DNA of 64,000 nt from assembly GCA_937625935.1 (NCBI GenBank), contig OW569358.1, positions 248,001 through 312,000 on the forward strand, read 5' to 3'. The notes below the pieces were generated by a model. It had not been told where the DNA came from, searched no databases, and saw only the letters and a list, made by a program, of their open reading frames with translations. The translations under genes were made by a program, and so were the position numbers. Positions 30,813 through 42,083 of this stretch are shown here, piece by piece; the first letter of the stretch is position 1, and every line of letters begins with the position of its first letter. Source of the DNA: Tetramitus jugosus (Eukaryota > Heterolobosea > Eutetramitea > Acrasida > Vahlkampfiidae).

Positions 30813-31754
30813 TTACAGTCTGCTGTGGGGTGTTGGGTGGAGAATGGAGATGAGAGCGTTACGATTCTTTCCACCACTCGAACTGGGTTTCCATCCCTTC
30901 TTCTTGACCATTTCTGCTGTTGATTTCAACTGAGAGTACCACTTGACTGGCGATTGACTCATAACCATGTTGATCACAAACTTTGGTATGGATCCCATTG
31001 GATCATGAGTCGATAGAACAAACAAGTGACATCCATTGATTGATTGGTCTCGGATGATCAAATAAGCATGCAATGGAGTCAATGTTCTCACAAATTGACG
31101 ACCACTCTTGTCAATGGGGCATGATTCATGCTCTGTCGTCTTACAAATCACAGTGTACTCTACATTGGACCATTCATCATTGCTATTACTACTGCCATCC
31201 TGATTATGAATATTATTATTATTATTGTGATTACAATTGTGTGCCGAAATGACACGCAGTAAACAAGAGTCTCTATTCTTCACAGGGAATGGCATCTTTA
31301 ACTGAGTGTAAATAATGTCAGATGTAACCGTAGTATTCTCATTCTCACTCGTAACAGATGACAATTGTTCAATCTGTTTCACTTGAATATAGATGGGATC
31401 CCAATACTTTCGAATGGTCAAATCACATGCCAAATCATAAATCAATTCTGACTCGATATTCTCAAATGTCATGTATGCCTTGAATGTGAAAATATTTTGA
31501 TTGGGTTGTCTGTACACTCGTAAATAATGTTTTGGATCGTTGTCATAAACAGTGGACCATGTCTGTTGATCACCAGAGCCAGAACTCTCATTACTATTAT
31601 TATTCTTAGTATTACTACTACGCTGATGAGATTGGTGTCTCTTGTATTCTTTGATCACATGTTCGAAATCAATGTTGTGAATAAGAGTCTCTCCATATCG
31701 ATACTCGATGCTCTTACCACAACCAGAATGAGAATCTGTAATCTTTGTTTCCAT
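30813..31754 (-). CDS. START-domain lipid-transfer-like protein
   Basis: This 313-residue protein matches the START (StAR-related lipid transfer) fold. Family features are VYRQPNQNIFTFKAYMTFEN, LIYDLACDLTIRKYWDPIYI (the typical DxxxRKxWD phrase), the MPFPVKNRDSCLLR segment, EHESCPIDKSGRQFVRT, HLFVLSTHDPMGSIPKFVIN and the terminal helix WYSQLKSTAEMVKKKGW. An Asn/His-rich loop interrupts the barrel near residues 185-205. There are no membrane segments or extra domains, so it resembles soluble PCTP/StARD2-type carriers. The lipid ligand is not predictable from sequence. Its 3' end lies 118 bp upstream of PCH2. Confidence 0.85.
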   Translation of the reverse strand: METKITDSHSGCGKSIEYRYGETLIHNIDFEHVIKEYKRHQSHQRSSNTKNNNSNESSGSGDQQTWSTVYDNDPKHYLRVYRQPNQNIFTFKAYMTFENIESELIYDLACDLTIRKYWDPIYIQVKQIEQLSSVTSENENTTVTSDIIYTQLKMPFPVKNRDSCLLRVISAHNCNHNNNNNIHNQDGSSNSNDEWSNVEYTVICKTTEHESCPIDKSGRQFVRTLTPLHAYLIIRDQSINGCHLFVLSTHDPMGSIPKFVINMVMSQSPVKWYSQLKSTAEMVKKKGWKPSSSGGKNRNALISILHPTPHSRL

Positions 31755-32073
31755 CTGATTGTTGTGCCAGCGGAGATTCTGAGATTTTTGAGTTGGCGGC
31801 TTGTAACCTACTTACTTTCGGAGTGTTCCTTCCAGTCTGGAATTTCGCATGTTGGGTTCTCGAGTGCCTGTGGAGGAATCATCGTGCGTCCATTTCATTT
31901 ACATTTTTCAAACCAACCACACATAAACACGTCTGTTATCACACGTTTCACAGTTTCGCTCCCGGAATTTCGAGAAGACATTGCACTGGAAAAGAAACAA
32001 CACCAAACAGAAAAAAAGCGTGTGAAAAAAAACAAAGCAACAACTACTCCCAACACCAACAACACATCAAATC
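31755..32073. other. divergent promoter region
   Basis: About 319 bp lie between the starts of the START gene (minus) and the hydrolase-like gene (plus). The plus-strand side becomes strongly A-rich from 31985 to the ATG at 32074, as expected of a 5' leader in this genome. No further feature is seen. Confidence 0.45.
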
Positions 32074-34163
32074 ATGACAAGGAATACAACAAAGGTGTTG
32101 ACCACTTTTTTGGTTGTCTTCTTGATGTCTCTCATTGCAACAATAGTAGTCAATGCCGAGGGATTAGATGACATTTTCCACCACCAACAATATCACGAAG
32201 ACTTTTCAATGACGGGTTTCAAACTAGCACCTGTTACTGTCAGTAACATTACATGGTATGATTGTCCATTGTACAGCACAAATCCAACCCCAGTCTATGA
32301 GAACAGCACACAAGGTTTGTACAATTCTTTTATTATCACTACTACTACTACGACTCTGTCCACACGAACAAGAACTAACAACAACAACAACTTGTAATAA
32401 AAATACATTTAGGTCACATGGAGATTCCTATGGCAGAGTGCGCCAATGTACCACTCCCACTCGACTATACCGTTGCCTCTGCTGACTCGACCAAGATTTT
32501 TGTCTTTGTCAAGAGACTGAGAGCACCAACAACAACAACAACATCCACCTACAATAACATGAAAAGCAACAGCAACAGCAACAAAAACAACAAGAGAAGA
32601 GCACTGTGGTTCCTCACTGGTAACCCAGGTGTCATGCACTATGAAAACATTATCAAACAAATTAGAAACACTACTCATTCACTGTTTGCTCAATATGATT
32701 TCTATACCATGGATCACAGAGGATTGGGCAACAGTCATCGATTGGGCTGCCCCATCAATCAAGCAGAGTCCACTGGAAGTGAAGGTGGAGTCACCATTAC
32801 AGACAATGAAATGAAGTTGTGCTCTCAATCACTCAACACGATTTATCAGAACAGAATTGACTTGTTCTCACCAAGCATTGCATCACTTGATCTTGCATCA
32901 GTGTTGATGGCATTGAATGATGAGTATGAGTCGACTCATGTGACTGCATTGGCCTATGGCACACTGTGGCTCTCTCGTTTCCTCCAAGTCATTCCCCATC
33001 ACTCTCAACTGATTCAATCAGCAGTCATGGACAGTGTCATGAGCAGCAGCAGTGGTAATCCAGCTGAGCCAGACAATGGAAAGAGAAGCATGTTGACCAA
33101 TTGGGACACTGATATCAACTCTGTTGGATTGCACATGCTCACCCAATACTGCAACAATCAAACTGTGTGCTACAAAAAGTTGAACAAGGACCCTGTTCAC
33201 TTTTTGTACTCCACATTTGAATCACTGTTCCAGAATCACACATGCACCAAGATGACTGGCGATGTCAAGAATAAGAAGAATAATAATGTTGTGACTGAGA
33301 ATGAGTTGCGTAAATTGTTGGGATCATTGATGCTCAGAGAACAAACCAGAGAATTGGTGCCAGCAGTCTTGTATCGATTGAATCGATGTGACCCTGATGT
33401 CGATATCCCTACACTGCAACACTTGTTCCAATTCTTCCGATCCAAGCAAAACAATCATTCATTGCCTGTTGGATTCAGTGTGGTTTGGGAGGATTTGATC
33501 TCCTTCTCCGAATTGTTCCCACGTGATCTCTCTCTCGCAAATGTCAATGTTGTTGTAGAGCAGTACAATAAGACATTGATGGGCACGGGTCAATCAGTGT
33601 CCTTGGCCACTACTCTCTCCACTTCTCACTTCCCCATCTATCAACCAGATGAGTACTTTAACAAGGCTCCCAAGCCACAGATTCCAGTCTTGTTGTTGAA
33701 TGGTGACCTCGATGCAGAGACACCACTCAAGTACGCACAACAACAAGCAGTCAACATGGGTGCACCTGCCAATGTTCGTCTCATTGAAGTGCCATACTCG
33801 TCTCATTTGACCATTCTGAACTCTCATCAGCACAACTCGAGTGTGACATGTGGTATGGAAATGATGGCCTCCTTCTTGAACAATGATGGTCAATTCCCTT
33901 CTGTGGACACGAGTTGTCTCTCTCGTCTCATTGCACCAAGCTTTACTGGCAACAGTGATATGGACATGTTGTTCTTTGGTGTGGCCGATATTTATGAGGA
34001 TGCCTATGAAGCACCAGAGGTTGAGAAACAAGTCAATCTCTACTTGTTTATTGGTGTTGAGGCTGGTACCGTTGTTGCTTCCATTATCATCATCTGTTGC
34101 CTCATTTACTACATTGTCCAACTCAAGGACAAGTCTTCTGAATATGAAGAGATTGAAGAGTAA
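32074..34163 (+). CDS. type I membrane alpha/beta-hydrolase (S33-like) lacking the nucleophile Ser
   Basis: Exon 1 (32074-32314) carries a signal peptide (LTTFLVVFLMSLIATIVVNA). A 98-bp intron (GTTTGT...TTTAG, phase 1) leads to exon 2 (32413-34163), giving 663 residues. The fold is that of tripeptidyl-aminopeptidase-like hydrolases: strand RALWFLTGNPG, YTMDHRGLGNSHRLGCP, then HVTALAYGTLWLSRFLQ at the nucleophile elbow, LLLNGDLDAETPLKYA with the acid, and VPYSSHLTIL with the His. At the elbow the usual xSYGT reads LAYGT (codon GCC), so the Ser is replaced by Ala while Asp and His remain. It may be a pseudoenzyme or receptor-like protein. The C-terminus has one membrane span (YLFIGVEAGTVVASIIIICC) and a short acidic tail. 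There are many N-glycosylation sites. The fold is clear; the function is unknown. Confidence 0.85.
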
Positions 34164-34344
34164 TGTGAACTTTCTCTCAGAAGCTATACAATACTAATAC
34201 ATTCAAATATAAAAATCTAACTTTACAGTGTAACGGCAATTTGTGAATGGCGCCAAACAGTTTTTGATTTTTTTGTTTCTGTTCGTGACCTGAATTGTGG
34301 AGCCAAGAGCTTCAACTATTACTCGCTGATGAACGATTGGATCA

Positions 34345-36130
34345 ATGATTCGTCCAAAACCAACCTTTTTGCCCCAGTTCGACTTTGAGGGACTTCCAGC
34401 CATACCTGCCACCAAGTCTTATCGCCAGAGAGTGCGGTACATGAAGCAAGCTGCGGCCCTTTCGAATAGCACAAAGTCATCTTCTCGCAGAATGGGACAA
34501 ACCGAAGTGCATCAACATCAGAACAATTATCCTTTTCTTCCAAAGATCATGGATGATGTTTCTAATGAATCAAAAGATAATGACCATCAGAGCTCGGAAG
34601 AATCCACAAAGCCTCTCGAGTCAAACAGAGTGTTAACCAGAGAAAAATTGCTCGAGTATGGACAATCTGAATCAGTGGATGATGTCCTCGAAGTAATTGC
34701 AGTGGACAAGGGTCTTCACTCTGTTGATACTTCTTGTCTGACAGAATTCATCAACCTTTATTATGCTAATCTGTCCGAAAACAACATTCCTCTCGATCAT
34801 CTCTCAAGATTCCCTGCACTCAAGGATCTAAATCTAAGTTGTAACAATATTCGGTTTATTAACATCCCTGTGGAAGGGTTTTTGTGCTTGGAGGTATGTA
34901 AAATCCAAAACAGACAGATTAAATATGGAGGTCTAACAAACCAAGTGTATAGGTGCTCGATTTATCTTTCAACACGTTTGAGGATCCCTTTTTGTTCGAT
35001 AAACTATCCAAGCTCCGGAAATTGAAAACACTCAACCTAAGTTCCAACAACTTACGACATCTTCCTAGAGATCTCAAGGGGCTCGTTTGTCTAGAAGAAA
35101 TCATCTTGGAGAATAATGCTCTTCAAGATGATGTCTTTACATCTTTGAACTCTATTCCAAAGTGAGTATATCTGACTAATGTCGAAAGCTGACAGAATGA
35201 CCATGTATTAACTCTTGATTCAGTCTTAAGAAAATCAATCTAAATAAGAACTATGTTGAACAAATTCCGAGTATGGAGTTGAAATCTCTCTCAAGAATCG
35301 AAACCCTTCTTCTTGACACCAACAAGATAATGTACTATAGTGATCTTTATCAAATTAGGGAGTTTAAACAATTGAAGAGATTATCTCTTGTTGATAATCC
35401 CATAACAGATAGAAGAAAAGAAATGATAGAAACCAAAAATGTCCTTAGTATACCAGATTTAAATATATCATTTGGTCCCAATGAGGATAGGGACCCCTCA
35501 GTTGTTCGTCGGTACTATCCTGACAAAATGCGATCAGTGTATTCATTCACGAAGATGGCATCAAACACCAAAGAGAAAGATCTAATGACAGTAGAATCAG
35601 TTAACAGTTCTATTACAGCCGATAGGGATTCTGAAACAGATTTTAATGCCTCAGATTCCTTCTTCATTACTGCCAAGAGTATGGAAGAGGAGGATGCACC
35701 AGCCATAGTTGCTTCTTCGATACTCAAAATCAAACCTAAGAAGATTCATAGAAATCCATCTTCTCGGTCACTCTCTACCATGTATGAATCTGTAGCTTCT
35801 AATGGAATTAAGAAAATTACAGAGAGCCACTCAGGTTTCATTTCCAGTTTACAACACTTACAAGAAGACCATACAGAAGAAAAGAAACTAGATATTGATG
35901 GTGTGGTGATATTTGATTACAATGCCGATTGGTTTGAATTGGATGAGACCCTCGAAGCACTGGACAATAGCTTAGGAAAGGATCCCTCGTTTCGAAGAGA
36001 AGCAGATGAAATGCTCTACCGCAATGACTTCAAGAGCAAGAAGAAAATGTTCTCAGCACTTCGGTTTGCCCTCAACAATCCCCTTACCCTCAACAAGTCC
36101 ATAATGGCTCGACATGACAGCACAGCCTAA
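34345..36130 (+). CDS. XRRA1-like leucine-rich-repeat protein (three exons)
   Basis: Exons are 34345-34893, 34953-35161 and 35224-36130. The introns are 59 and 62 bp, with GTATGT...ATAG and GTGAGT...TCAG ends. They join CLE|VLDLSFNTFEDPF and NSIPK|NLKKINLNKN cleanly, giving 554 residues. The LRR block runs from FPALKDLNLSCNNIRFI through LKTLNLSSNNLRHLP, IILENNALQDD and LLLDTNKIMYYSDL to LKRLSLVDNPIT. The phrase TEFINLYYANLSENNIPLDH, with LSRFPALKDLNLSCN after it, is close to animal XRRA1, a poorly understood LRR protein named for X-ray response and found in many ciliated organisms. The C-terminal half is Ser-rich and disordered, then ends with a charged helix (PSFRREADEMLYRNDFKSKK). The XRRA1 assignment is moderate. 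Confidence 0.8.
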
Positions 36131-36259
36131 TTGTAACTTGCATTTCCTTGTTGAACGTCGTCAAAAAAAATTCCTCAAATTCCGTGACCTTCAAGAATCC
36201 AGCATTTTGACAATTCCAACGACGCAATTGAGCACTATCCGACACTCAAGAGACAACAA

Positions 36260-36988
36260 ATGATACCAGTCAGACTCAATGTGAAGCCAGGTGAGGCAAG
36301 ATTGCTCCCTGTGTATCAAGACTCCATCTTGTGCCTTCAACAGGCAAATCTCCTCGTTGATAGCCATGATTCCCCCAACAACGACAACGACAAGAAGAAT
36401 CAACAACAGCGTGCATCACCAACATGCAACATTGCAAGTCGCATCTTCCTATCAGTTAAATCACATGATGATGATGGGAGTGAGGAAGCAAATGTTGCGA
36501 CCGACGACAACAACAACAGCAGCACCACCACAACAGAAGAGTACGCCATTGGATTTCTCTCTTATCCACTGAATACAACTCAAAAAATGAACTTGATGTT
36601 GAATGGTATGGACGGAGAGTATTCCATTCGTTTGGAAACAAAGTCAGACCAACCACCGTCATTCAAGGTTCAACTCTCTGGATATCTATTGATGAACAAT
36701 GTTGATGATGGTCAGGACAGCGAGGACAGTGATGAGAGCTTCATGGAAGATGAATTCGATCCCTATGGTTTCTATGGTGACAACAGCGAAGAGGACGACG
36801 ATTATTATTATGGAGAGGGTGGTGGGGGTGTGTTTTATGAAGAACCCTCGGACGAAGACGAAACAAACTCGTACTTCTCATTACATGACATGATGAATGG
36901 CCGATCCAGAACAACGAAGCAATACAAGTCCACGGTAACGTTTGAAGATGTGACTGATCAACAAGAAGATCAAGAAAAAAAAGAATAA
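36260..36988 (+). CDS. nucleoplasmin-like (NPL) domain acidic protein
   Basis: Residues 1 to about 150 resemble the nucleoplasmin-like beta-domain found at the N-terminus of FKBP39/46-type proteins and HD2 deacetylases. The elements are VRLNVKPGEARLLPVYQDSI, LCLQQANLLVD, SRIFLSVKSHDDD, YAIGFLSYPLNTTQKMNLM and PPSFKVQLSGYLLMNN. A long acidic tract follows (DDGQDSEDSDESFMEDEF and later Glu/Asp/Gly/Tyr runs), which is typical of histone chaperones. No FKBP isomerase domain follows, so this is an NPL-only form of 242 residues. A role in histone or ribosome-assembly chaperoning is inferred from the family. The call rests on pattern rather than on strong identity. Confidence 0.65.
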   Translation: MIPVRLNVKPGEARLLPVYQDSILCLQQANLLVDSHDSPNNDNDKKNQQQRASPTCNIASRIFLSVKSHDDDGSEEANVATDDNNNSSTTTTEEYAIGFLSYPLNTTQKMNLMLNGMDGEYSIRLETKSDQPPSFKVQLSGYLLMNNVDDGQDSEDSDESFMEDEFDPYGFYGDNSEEDDDYYYGEGGGGVFYEEPSDEDETNSYFSLHDMMNGRSRTTKQYKSTVTFEDVTDQQEDQEKKE

Positions 36989-37058
36989 AACCATTTGAAA
37001 AACATGTAATTCGAGTGTATTGATTTTTAGATTCATTGAAAAAGTAACAACAGAAAGT

Positions 37059-37646
37059 TTATCTGTTTGCCTTGGCAACTCTCTCAATCTCGTCCTTCTT
37101 CTTCATGGCGTAAGAGGTTGGGGAAGCGTTGGCGCAGTTGATGAGCTCATCAGCCAAGCATTCGGACATAGTCTTCATGTTTCTGAAGGAAGCTTCTCTA
37201 GCACCCATACAGATAAGGTAGATGGCAGTGTTGACTCTTCTGATTGGAGAGACATCAACAGCTTGTCTTCTGACAACACCAGCAGTACCGATTCTGGTAG
37301 AGTCTTCTCTTGGACCACCGTTGCAGACAGCATCAATAACAACTTGGATTGGGTTGTTCTTGGTCATGATGTAGATGACTTCGAAGCAATGCTTGATGAT
37401 TCTGACAGCCATCAACTTCTTACCGTTGTTTCTACCGTGCATCATCAAAGAGTTAACGATTCTCTCAACGATTGGCAAGTTTGCCTTTCTGAATCTCTTA
37501 ACGTTGAATCTGCCAGATGAGTGAGGCAAATATTGAGCGTGTTGAGGCTTGCTGGCAATGTAGTCAGCAAGGGAATCATCCTTGACGACAAGGCCTTCGT
37601 ATGACCATTTACCGAAAAGTTTTGGCTGTGGGACTTCGATTGACAT
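37059..37646 (-). CDS. RPS5: 40S ribosomal protein uS7 (RPS5)
   Basis: This is an intact 195-residue uS7 of the eukaryotic type, located in the head of the small subunit at the E site. Diagnostic stretches are [80 protein letters not shown] and the conserved C-terminus [18 protein letters not shown]. Length and ends match RPS5 of other eukaryotes. The start at 37646 is preceded by an A-rich leader on the minus strand. There are no introns. Confidence 0.98.
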   Translation of the reverse strand: MSIEVPQPKLFGKWSYEGLVVKDDSLADYIASKPQHAQYLPHSSGRFNVKRFRKANLPIVERIVNSLMMHGRNNGKKLMAVRIIKHCFEVIYIMTKNNPIQVVIDAVCNGGPREDSTRIGTAGVVRRQAVDVSPIRRVNTAIYLICMGAREASFRNMKTMSECLADELINCANASPTSYAMKKKDEIERVAKANR

Positions 37647-37897
37647 GTTTATCTGTTATCAAAAAAAGAAAAGAAGATGTCAGTTATATTGTTCGCTGTT
37701 GTTGTCCAAGGTAGATTGTTGCTCATGTGAACGAAGATGATGGAAGTAACATACATGGCGTGTATATTTTGTGGCTTTAGTGATTGTTTGTTTTTTCGAA
37801 AATTTTTGATAAACAAACGTGGTTGACTCAAAGTTTGGACAACCGTTTCATTGAAGTATCAATTTCATGATTGAAGTGAAAAGTCGCAATATTTTTT

Positions 37898-39256
37898 TTA
37901 TGCAGTTCCTCTGTTGGAGGTACTGTGGTTTGGTGGTGTCCAGTGTATCTTGGATGGATCAATAGATATTTGATCTCTGCCTCCCCTCTTCATATGTTGT
38001 TCAATGACTTTTGGTGTCACAGAGATAATATACTGTCCTTTCCAGTACTTTAGGATGTTCAGTGTGCTCAACGTGTCAATAATGTCTTCAATCTTGATTG
38101 CTGTAATCTTGGAGAGGTCCTTGATAGACAAGTTGCCCTTGTGTCTGTACAATTCATCCAACAATACTTGCTTCCAGTAGCTTCGATAACTGACTTTGCC
38201 CAAGTCGGACAATGGTTTCTCAGGCGAGCCAACCTTCTCCTCCTTCTTTGACAGTTCGTAGGAGAATGAGATGAGCAGCTTGCCGTAACCTTTTCTCTGA
38301 TGAGGTGGCAGTGTTAGAATACATGCGAGATTGTACTCGTCTGCCGAGTGCTTCTCCTTTGAAAAGTAGCCAACAATGTGACATCCATACTCATCGCACT
38401 CTGTCATGACATAGAACAAGAATGGTTCCACATCATAGTACAGTGTCTTGTGATCCAAAAACAACTTGGCCAGCAGACACAAGTTTTGACAATAGATTTT
38501 CTGTTTCTTTCCATCGACTTCGAACATGCTCAGTGACTCGTTGCGATAAATTTCATCACCTGGTGGATGTCTCATCTGACACTTCATACGATGTCTCTCC
38601 ATTGTTTTCGGTTTCATCATATACTTGAGACAGAACTCACAAATGTACAATTTTTTTGAATCTTGCGTAAATTCTTCAGGATAGGGCGAAAAGTACCACG
38701 TATCAATCTCATATTTGCCCAATTCGATAATTTCAATGTTTTTGACCTTTGTAATCTCTTCGTGCTCCTTCTCGAGTGCCACTGTCTGAGGGTCTTCTGC
38801 TTCGTGTGCCACATGATGAATCTCATCTAATTTTCGCTTCATTGTTCTCGTAATCTTTCTCTCCACTTTCTCATGATGAGGATGACTGGGACTGGCTTCA
38901 TCACCACTCTCCACATCACCCATACCACCACCAATTCCACCACTGACCATACTGCCATCACCACCACCACCACCACCAACTCCACTACCGCTTGCATCGT
39001 GACCACCACCAGTCAAATCAAATGAATCATCGTGCACCCATTCGTCCAATCTACGATCAAACTCAGTATAGTGAACATAGAATTGTGTTGGTTTCTGCTG
39101 TTGATCATCCAAGGGTGGTAGTTTGATATCAATGACCACTGCAGGGTGATAGAGGCCATCTCTCTTCCATTTGCACTTGACTTTGTCTCCTACGGCAATA
39201 TTGGTCTTTGGATCGACAATCTTTGGTTGCGCTTGTTGCTTTTGTGATTTTTTCAT
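37898..39256 (-). CDS. MYST histone acetyltransferase (Esa1/Tip60 type)
   Basis: Domain order is that of Esa1/Tip60/MOF. A chromo-barrel covers about residues 18-85 ([20 protein letters not shown]...[15 protein letters not shown]). A Gly/Ser/Asp-rich linker follows, then the C2HC finger [20 protein letters not shown] with its RMKC, and the catalytic domain. The acetyl-CoA loop is [12 protein letters not shown], the catalytic Cys lies in NLACILTLP and the general-base Glu in [10 protein letters not shown]. The C-terminal helical part ([42 protein letters not shown]) is complete. The protein is 452 residues, close to yeast Esa1. It is expected to acetylate histone H4 and H2A tails in a NuA4-like complex. 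Confidence 0.97.
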   Translation of the reverse strand: MKKSQKQQAQPKIVDPKTNIAVGDKVKCKWKRDGLYHPAVVIDIKLPPLDDQQQKPTQFYVHYTEFDRRLDEWVHDDSFDLTGGGHDASGSGVGGGGGGDGSMVSGGIGGGMGDVESGDEASPSHPHHEKVERKITRTMKRKLDEIHHVAHEAEDPQTVALEKEHEEITKVKNIEIIELGKYEIDTWYFSPYPEEFTQDSKKLYICEFCLKYMMKPKTMERHRMKCQMRHPPGDEIYRNESLSMFEVDGKKQKIYCQNLCLLAKLFLDHKTLYYDVEPFLFYVMTECDEYGCHIVGYFSKEKHSADEYNLACILTLPPHQRKGYGKLLISFSYELSKKEEKVGSPEKPLSDLGKVSYRSYWKQVLLDELYRHKGNLSIKDLSKITAIKIEDIIDTLSTLNILKYWKGQYIISVTPKVIEQHMKRGGRDQISIDPSKIHWTPPNHSTSNRGTA

Positions 39257-39410
39257 GTGTTGGTGTGATGTTTGTGTCCTCGAGTGTAAGAATGGTGGTT
39301 GTTTTTTTGTTTGAACCGTTTGGCAGACGATTCTTTTTTTTGAGTGAATTTTGTGCTTTTATTTTTTGTCCAATTTCTGTTCGGTGATGGTCCGACTCGA
39401 ATACCACAGG

Positions 39411-41165
39411 TCAGTGGGATGAGTGCTGGGGAGAGGTGCTATGAGTATTATAGTGGTGGACAACACGAGTCGGAGCACTATTGGATTGCTGTGGTTGTGA
39501 ATGTTGCTGCTGCTGCCCAGGGGTTTCATCATGATGAGGTGATGATTGAGGCTTTCCTTCCAGCAGAGATCTTATGGATTGTAGCTGCACTGGCAGTGAT
39601 TGAAAGTGGTGATGCTGTTGCTGCTGTGGTTGATGGTGGTGACGATGTGGATGATGGTCGAATCCAGCAGCAGTGATTGCTGAGATGGGAGGCAGAATAG
39701 TAGATGTCTGACTGCTATTGTTGTTGTTGTTGTTACTATTGCTGTTCACTCCTCCTGTTCCTCTCACAAGAGTATGACTATTCATTGGCTGAGTGTGCGC
39801 ATGAGGATAGGAGTGCTGATAAGGTGTTTGGTGATGATACTGATGAGGATAGGAGTGATGAGGAGTGTATGATGACCCATGATGATAGCTCTGATGTTGC
39901 TGATTCAACTGTTGCAGTTGTTGTTGTGGTGGTGGTGGTGGTGGTTGCAATTGTGGTTGACTAGTAGGAGATGCTGGTCGGTGCTGTCCGTGGTGCCTTT
40001 CATCAGTAGCACGCGGAGTTGCACAGGGCGGTCCATTGTGCTTGTTTTTGCCCATATTCTCCAGAGCACCAATATTATTGTTCCAAACATTGTTATTGTA
40101 ATGATTGGAGGAGTGATACATGTGTGAATGAGGAATGCTCTTGTGATGATTCTGGTTCTGATTATTATTGGGATTGATTGCATCATCTCTGTGCTTCACA
40201 GTATAGGACAAGTAGTAGTGGGGATCCTCTAGTTGTTGCTGATGTGATGGCTGATAATGTGGTACACTAGTGTTGTTGTTGTTATTGTTATTATTGTTAC
40301 TACTATTGTAACTATGCGTGATGCTACTATCAGTGGTACTTGATAGGCCCATGTTGGACTGAGAAATTTTTCTTCTCTTGTTCTCATAGTCAATTGGTGA
40401 CTCGTGACGATGATGATGATGAAGTGAGGAGTGATGATGATGATATTGTTGTTGTTGTTGTTCCATATCTGGTGGTATCACAGATGTTGTTGAAGGATGT
40501 GAGAAACTGCCAAAGCCTCTCTTTCCAAGTGTTGTTGGTGCTGGTGAATTATTGTTGTTCGTGTTGCTTGACATGGGTTGATTTTGCTGTTGTGGTTGTG
40601 GTTGTTGCTGTACACTGGTCATTGAGTTTTCATGATTGTGGGTGGAGAAGGATGGTGATTGTGAGGATGATGAGTCCATTGTAGGCACATTATTGCTACT
40701 ACTATTATTGTTGTTGTTGTTGTTACTACTACTATTCTCACCATTATTCAGCAAGTAGGCAAATGCAGGCAAAATAGCTCTTGGTTCCTTCTTGATAACA
40801 TCAATTTGGTATTGAAAATTATCAATATCATTCTTGAGTTGTCTTCTTCTGTTTTCATCTACAGTCTTATTGTAGAGAATATTCTTCTCATTCATCTTGC
40901 CCTTGAGACTCGATATTTTTCTAAATGGCCATCGTGGAATATCTCTCAGTCGACAGAGTCTCTTCAACTGTGTGAGACTGACGTTTAATGTGGCAGCAGC
41001 TGACTTGATGGGTGATTCAAAGTGATGCGCCAAGTCTTCTCTCGTGTACAGCAATACACGTTCATCCAATAATTGTTGGTCCAGCATGGCATTATTATTG
41101 TTGGATTGTGGGTCATTTATTGTGCTGACAGTGGTTGGTGGGTCAATGCTCGGAGATGAGTTCAT
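39411..41165 (-). CDS. RWP-RK transcription factor
   Basis: The frame is open to 41297, but a natural start is the Met at 41163-41165 (MNSSPSIDPPTTVST), giving 584 residues. The RWP-RK DNA-binding domain is near the N-terminus: YTREDLAHHFESPIKSAAAT, LNVSLTQLKRLCRLRDIPRW and PFRKISSLKGKM. A helical segment follows (NKTVDENRRRQLKNDIDNFQ). The rest is an extremely low-complexity tail of Asn, His, Gln, Ser, Pro and Tyr, probably an activation or condensate-forming region. RWP-RK proteins control nitrogen response and gamete fate in plants and algae. They also occur in some amoebae, where their roles are little known. Confidence 0.92.
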   Translation of the reverse strand: MNSSPSIDPPTTVSTINDPQSNNNNAMLDQQLLDERVLLYTREDLAHHFESPIKSAAATLNVSLTQLKRLCRLRDIPRWPFRKISSLKGKMNEKNILYNKTVDENRRRQLKNDIDNFQYQIDVIKKEPRAILPAFAYLLNNGENSSSNNNNNNNSSSNNVPTMDSSSSQSPSFSTHNHENSMTSVQQQPQPQQQNQPMSSNTNNNNSPAPTTLGKRGFGSFSHPSTTSVIPPDMEQQQQQYHHHHSSLHHHHRHESPIDYENKRRKISQSNMGLSSTTDSSITHSYNSSNNNNNNNNNTSVPHYQPSHQQQLEDPHYYLSYTVKHRDDAINPNNNQNQNHHKSIPHSHMYHSSNHYNNNVWNNNIGALENMGKNKHNGPPCATPRATDERHHGQHRPASPTSQPQLQPPPPPPQQQLQQLNQQHQSYHHGSSYTPHHSYPHQYHHQTPYQHSYPHAHTQPMNSHTLVRGTGGVNSNSNNNNNNSSQTSTILPPISAITAAGFDHHPHRHHHQPQQQQHHHFQSLPVQLQSIRSLLEGKPQSSPHHDETPGQQQQHSQPQQSNSAPTRVVHHYNTHSTSPQHSSH

Positions 41166-42083
41166 TTTTTGTTGTTTCAAGTGTGAAAGGTGTGGTGTCT
41201 CAGCACAATTGTTGGTTATTGTTATTATTATTATGTTATGATTGCTCTCTTTGTTGTGTTTGGTTGTTGAGAAAAAAGGGGAGAGGGTATTGATCACGTC
41301 TGGTCGTGTGGTTGCGTCAAACTAGTTTTAGTCTCTACCCGTTGGTATTTGCAGCTATCGAACAGAAGTTCACGTGAGCGACGGTAGTGTTATTTTTTGG
41401 AGGCTGTGCTTTTTTTTCGTTTTGTTCACCAAGGAAGAATTTGAGAGAACCTCTGTGAGGTTTGCTCGGGCAAACCAAATCCCTGGGGTCCGACCCCTAA
41501 AAGCGTCATTGCCCAAATTTAGATGCATACCGCTCCGCTGTGTCTCTTTGGGATTCAGCTGTGTGGTGCGTTTTTTAATGCTTACTGATATTGATAGGAC
41601 TCCATGAGAGTATTGATCAGTGAAGTATCAAGAGGAAGATGCTTAATCCCAGACCATGATACAACATTGAAAAGGGAAAAGTGAGGACCAAGAGCTCCGA
41701 TTTCACCTTTTTTCCTCACCAAATCCCTCCCTGTCACTTCGAAGAAGAGTTTGCGGTTATTTTCCTTCCCTTTAGAGTTTCAGAAACGGTAATGGTTACT
41801 TTGTTCAGTGAATGTCCGAAACCGAACTAGTAACAAGTGCGCTCCCTTTCATTTAAGGGATATTCTAAGCGTTTGAATCGCTCCCGATATCTCTTCCTCT
41901 CGTTCGATAGGGTGACCGGGTGTGGATCATGCGGTGGATAATGGACGTTGATTTAAGAAACCGGCTCCTCAAGGCATGAGATTCTCCGATCTAAACAGTC
42001 TAAACTACGGTATCTTAATCATTGTGACTCTTTATTGTTTCCTTGAACTCTTGAATGCTTCCACTATTCTCCATTTGGGTATG
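41166..42083. other. long intergenic region with paired hairpins
   Basis: This is the longest gene-free stretch in the window (918 bp), between the RWP-RK start and the Cys-rich protein stop, both on the minus strand. It must contain the RWP-RK promoter (right of 41165). At 41459-41476 a 7-bp stem (GGTTTGC/GCAAACC, 4-base loop) is followed within 10 bases by a second hairpin, GGGGT CCG ACCCC. I could not match any part to a known snRNA, SRP, RNase P or snoRNA core by eye. The base composition is more GC-balanced than in other gaps, which would fit an unrecognised RNA gene. Confidence 0.45.

Noticed and set aside
41290-42083. Candidate U-snRNA, SRP RNA or RNase P RNA in the long gap
   Set aside because: I looked for the U1 5' end, the U6 ACAGAG core, the U2 branch-site region and an SRP domain and found none by eye. 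Only the two hairpins are reported.
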